DNA of 6,133 nt from the NCBI GenBank assembly GCA_947303905.1, contig CAMYZR010000100.1, forward strand, positions 1-6,133, read 5' to 3'. This document shows positions 4,285 to 6,133 of this stretch, one piece after another. The notes beneath the pieces were generated by a model. The model searched no databases. It saw only the letters and a list, made by a program, of their open reading frames with translations, and was not told where the DNA came from. Position 1 is the first letter of the stretch. Every line of letters begins with the position of its first letter. This DNA is from an uncultured Atopobiaceae bacterium (GTDB lineage: Bacteria > Actinomycetota > Coriobacteriia > Coriobacteriales > Atopobiaceae). Made by a program: the position numbers and the translations under genes.

Positions 4285-5148
4285 TTACATGATTACCAGC
4301 TCCGGTGTGGACTGACGGTAGGCACGTGGCCCCTGGCCCACCATCTGCTTGAACCGGTAGCTGAAGTTGCTCTCGCTGGTAAAGCCCACGCGCTCGGCGA
4401 TGACCGCGCTGGTGAGCGTGGTTTCGGCGAGCAGCTCCTTGGCGCGGCTGATGCGATAGCGCAAGAGGTAGTCATGTGGGGTAGTCTCGAGCTGACGCTT
4501 GAAGAGGCGGATGAGGTAGCTGGGGCTGACGGAAGCAGCGCGGGCGAGATCGTCGAGCGTGACTTTCTCCGCAAAGTGCCGCTCGACATACGAGCAAGCC
4601 AAGTGTACCGGGTCATCTTCAGCGACCGGACCTGTCTCCTGTGCGGCAAGCACCACCTCGGCCACAAGCGCGTGAACCGCGAGCCCGATGCGAATAGCGT
4701 TGCCCACACTCTCGGTGCCCAGTCGCTCAAACAGTACGTCCATATGCGGTTGCAGGCGCGAGAGTGGCACCGGGACAGGCACAAGACGCGGAAGCCCCAA
4801 TGTGCGCCCGGCGAGCTCCACGCCTGGGCCGTCGATGTGCGCCCACAGGTGGTACCAGTGCCCGTGTCCGGGAGAGGTGCCGTAGCTCTGGGGAGAGCGG
4901 CAATCCATGAGCAGCGCCTGCCCCTTGTGCAGGCGTACGGTCTGCCCACCTTGGTGCACCGTGCCTTCTCCGCCTAGCGTGTAGAAGAGGATGAAGCTGT
5001 TCTTGTCGCTACGCGCGGTGGCAAAGCGACTGCGTGCGTAGAAGTCACCGACCTCGCTGCAGTAGTAGGGTTGCGCAAGCTCGGCGGCACTCGGTGTGGA
5101 GATGATCCAGCGACTGCGGTCTTCGACGTCCATCGTGTAGGTGAGCAT
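4285..5148 (-). CDS. AraC-family transcriptional regulator (second of a tandem pair)
   Basis: The product is 287 residues, typical for AraC/XylS activators. The start ATG 5148 has GGAG 5 nt upstream. The N-terminal cupin-like ligand-binding domain spans about residues 50-105: SFILFYTLGGEGTVHQGGQTVRLHKGQALLMD, then HWYHLWAHIDGPG. The C-terminal double helix-turn-helix covers about 190-280: VTLDDLARAASVSPSYLIRLFKRQL, then RISRAKELLAETTLTSAVIAERVGFTSESNFSYRFKQ, which fits the AraC signature (GF...NFSYRFK...GP..YR). It likely binds a small molecule, often a sugar or metabolite in this family, and activates a nearby operon. It lies 24 bp downstream of another AraC gene and is probably co-transcribed with it. 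The target is not evident; the divergent or downstream genes are candidates. Confidence 0.9.
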   Translation of the reverse strand: MLTYTMDVEDRSRWIISTPSAAELAQPYYCSEVGDFYARSRFATARSDKNSFILFYTLGGEGTVHQGGQTVRLHKGQALLMDCRSPQSYGTSPGHGHWYHLWAHIDGPGVELAGRTLGLPRLVPVPVPLSRLQPHMDVLFERLGTESVGNAIRIGLAVHALVAEVVLAAQETGPVAEDDPVHLACSYVERHFAEKVTLDDLARAASVSPSYLIRLFKRQLETTPHDYLLRYRISRAKELLAETTLTSAVIAERVGFTSESNFSYRFKQMVGQGPRAYRQSTPELVIM

Positions 5149-5151
5149 GGG

Positions 5152-5157
5152 GTCTCC
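5152..5157 (-). promoter_or_regulatory. Ribosome-binding site of the second AraC-family gene
   Basis: GGAGAC (5157-5152) lies 3 nt before ATG 5148, inside the 24-bp gap after the preceding AraC gene. The flanking bases closely match the start region of the oxidoreductase gene. Confidence 0.55.
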
Positions 5158-5172
5158 GTCCCTTGTGTCCCT

Positions 5173-6108
5173 TTATCCCTGTTTGCGATACTCTTGCGGT
5201 GTGCAACCTGCGTACTCACGGAAGCGCTGGTAGAAGCTGGTGAGATTGGCGAGGCCGACTTCCTCGGCTATCTCGTAGATTGGTCGCGTGGTTCCCCTGA
5301 GAAGAAGTGCCGCCCGCCGCATGCGCTCGACGTTGACCAGCTGCTTGAAGGTAGATCCCGTGGCCTGTCGAATGAACTTGGAGAGGTACGTCCGCTCATA
5401 GCCGAGGTCCGCTGCCATGCGCTGGAGGTTACCCTCCTGGTAGTGCTGTCCGATGTATTGGCGCACGGTGCCGATAAGCTCGGCGCGCTCCCATGCCACG
5501 TCATCGAGCTCCCCCTTGGGCTCGTACGTGCGCAGCAGGTGAGTGAGCAAGGCAGCGAGGAAGAAGTCGATGAGGTAGGGACTGGTCATGTCGGGCTCGA
5601 GCCGTTCGCACAGGATGCGCTCGATGCAGGTTTGCGCGACCTCGTCCTGCGCCGTGTGATAGACCCGCCAGTTCTCATGGGTTGCGCCAAGCGTCATAAG
5701 CTCGGTGGCAAACGGAGAGGCGAGGTCCGTCATACCGTCGAGCAGACGTCCCTCGAAGAACTCTTCGGCAAAGATGAAGTTTATCGTGATGTCATCGGGG
5801 CCAGTCGGTTCGACGCTATGGGGCACATGGCGGTCCATGACGATGCAGTCGCCCTGCTCCAGCACCACGCGACTCCCGTCAACGTTCATACGGAAGACAC
5901 CTTGGCAGCAATAGGTGATGAGCACGTATGAATAAATGTGCTCGGGGATGGTAGCCGAGTTCACCCCGTGGAACGACACGATGTGTCGTCGGTCGGCAAA
6001 CTCACGGCCTTGGCCAAAGAGAAAGAGCTCCCTTCCGTGATAGGGAACGCGGGGATAACGACGGGCAAAGTGGTTAAACACCTCCTCGTCGGTATGCGGT
6101 TCGAGCAT
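5173..6108 (-). CDS. AraC-family transcriptional regulator (first of a tandem pair; start may lie beyond the window)
   Basis: From ATG 6108 the product is 311 residues and ends at TAA 5175-5173. The N-terminal cupin-like domain is at about 45-115 (HIYSYVLITYCCQGVFRMNVDGSRVVLEQGDCIVMDRHVPHSVEP). The C-terminal DNA-binding domain is at about 205-309: NLQRMAADLGYERTYLSKFIRQATG and MRRAALLLRGTTRPIYEIAEEVGLANLTSFYQRFREYAGCTPQEYRKQ, a good AraC signature. The frame stays open without a stop from 6108 to the right edge, and I see no ribosome site just before 6108, so the true start may be outside the window. The N-terminal domain is not closely similar by eye to that of the neighbour, so the pair probably does not sense the same ligand and is not a recent duplication. 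It is probably the first gene of a two-regulator operon. Confidence 0.88.
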   Translation of the reverse strand: MLEPHTDEEVFNHFARRYPRVPYHGRELFLFGQGREFADRRHIVSFHGVNSATIPEHIYSYVLITYCCQGVFRMNVDGSRVVLEQGDCIVMDRHVPHSVEPTGPDDITINFIFAEEFFEGRLLDGMTDLASPFATELMTLGATHENWRVYHTAQDEVAQTCIERILCERLEPDMTSPYLIDFFLAALLTHLLRTYEPKGELDDVAWERAELIGTVRQYIGQHYQEGNLQRMAADLGYERTYLSKFIRQATGSTFKQLVNVERMRRAALLLRGTTRPIYEIAEEVGLANLTSFYQRFREYAGCTPQEYRKQG

Positions 6109-6133
6109 CGAGGCGGCAAGAAGTGCCGAAGGT

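Noticed and set aside
5071..5931. 286-codon plus-strand open frame opposite both AraC genes
   Set aside because: It is an antisense shadow of GC-rich coding DNA. It spans two genes with clear AraC motifs and the gap between them, and its own product has no recognisable domain.
1..6133. CRISPR arrays, tRNA or rRNA genes, insertion-sequence ends
   Set aside because: No regularly spaced repeats, cloverleaf-like segments or terminal inverted repeats flanking a transposase were seen. The rpn gene, though often labelled transposase, is a nuclease-family gene without flanking element ends.

Overview
The window looks like part of a bacterial chromosome with mostly GC-rich coding DNA and strong Shine-Dalgarno sites (GGAGG or GGAGAC types). 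The protein styles are a small GltD/NfnB-like flavoprotein, tandem AraC regulators, an Rpn nuclease, RhuM and MgtC/SapB. Together they suggest an anaerobic high-GC Gram-positive such as a member of the Coriobacteriia (Olsenella/Atopobium-like). That placement is an inference from overall resemblance, not proof.

Layout. Positions 1-299 (minus) hold the N-terminal part of a RhuM-family protein that runs off the left edge. A 371-bp divergent intergenic region follows, with one good plus-strand promoter candidate. Next, on the plus strand, is an MgtC/SapB-family membrane protein whose reading frame is broken: the membrane domain (671-1129) and the C-terminal cytoplasmic domain (to 1346) lie in different frames. 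A strong bidirectional hairpin terminator at 1404-1436 separates it from the convergent minus-strand rpn gene (1467-2399), which encodes a PD-(D/E)XK-type recombination-promoting nuclease with a repetitive C-terminus. The rpn gene is preceded by about 300 nt of structured leader that starts at a near-consensus promoter (2707-2735).

From 2787 to the right edge, the genes read on the minus strand. They are an iron-sulfur/FAD/NAD(P) oxidoreductase of the GltD/PreT/NfnB type (2869-4086, with a 17-bp hairpin after it) and two adjacent AraC-family regulators (4285-5148 and 5173-6108 or beyond) separated by 24 bp. The AraC pair is probably one transcription unit. Whether the oxidoreductase belongs to it is unclear, because a 198-bp gap with only a weak terminator candidate lies between.

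How the parts may work together. The left half (rhuM, mgtC-like, rpn) looks like an accessory region made of genes often found in islands. The right half looks like metabolic and regulatory backbone. The most interesting point is an in-frame ATG inside rpn at 1685 with a strong Shine-Dalgarno site. It would make a 72-residue C-terminal protein, matching the intragenic small-protein (RpnS-like) arrangement reported for E. coli rpn genes. The long rpn leader, with a possible 26-codon leader ORF right behind the promoter, is the second point of interest. The split mgtC is the third.
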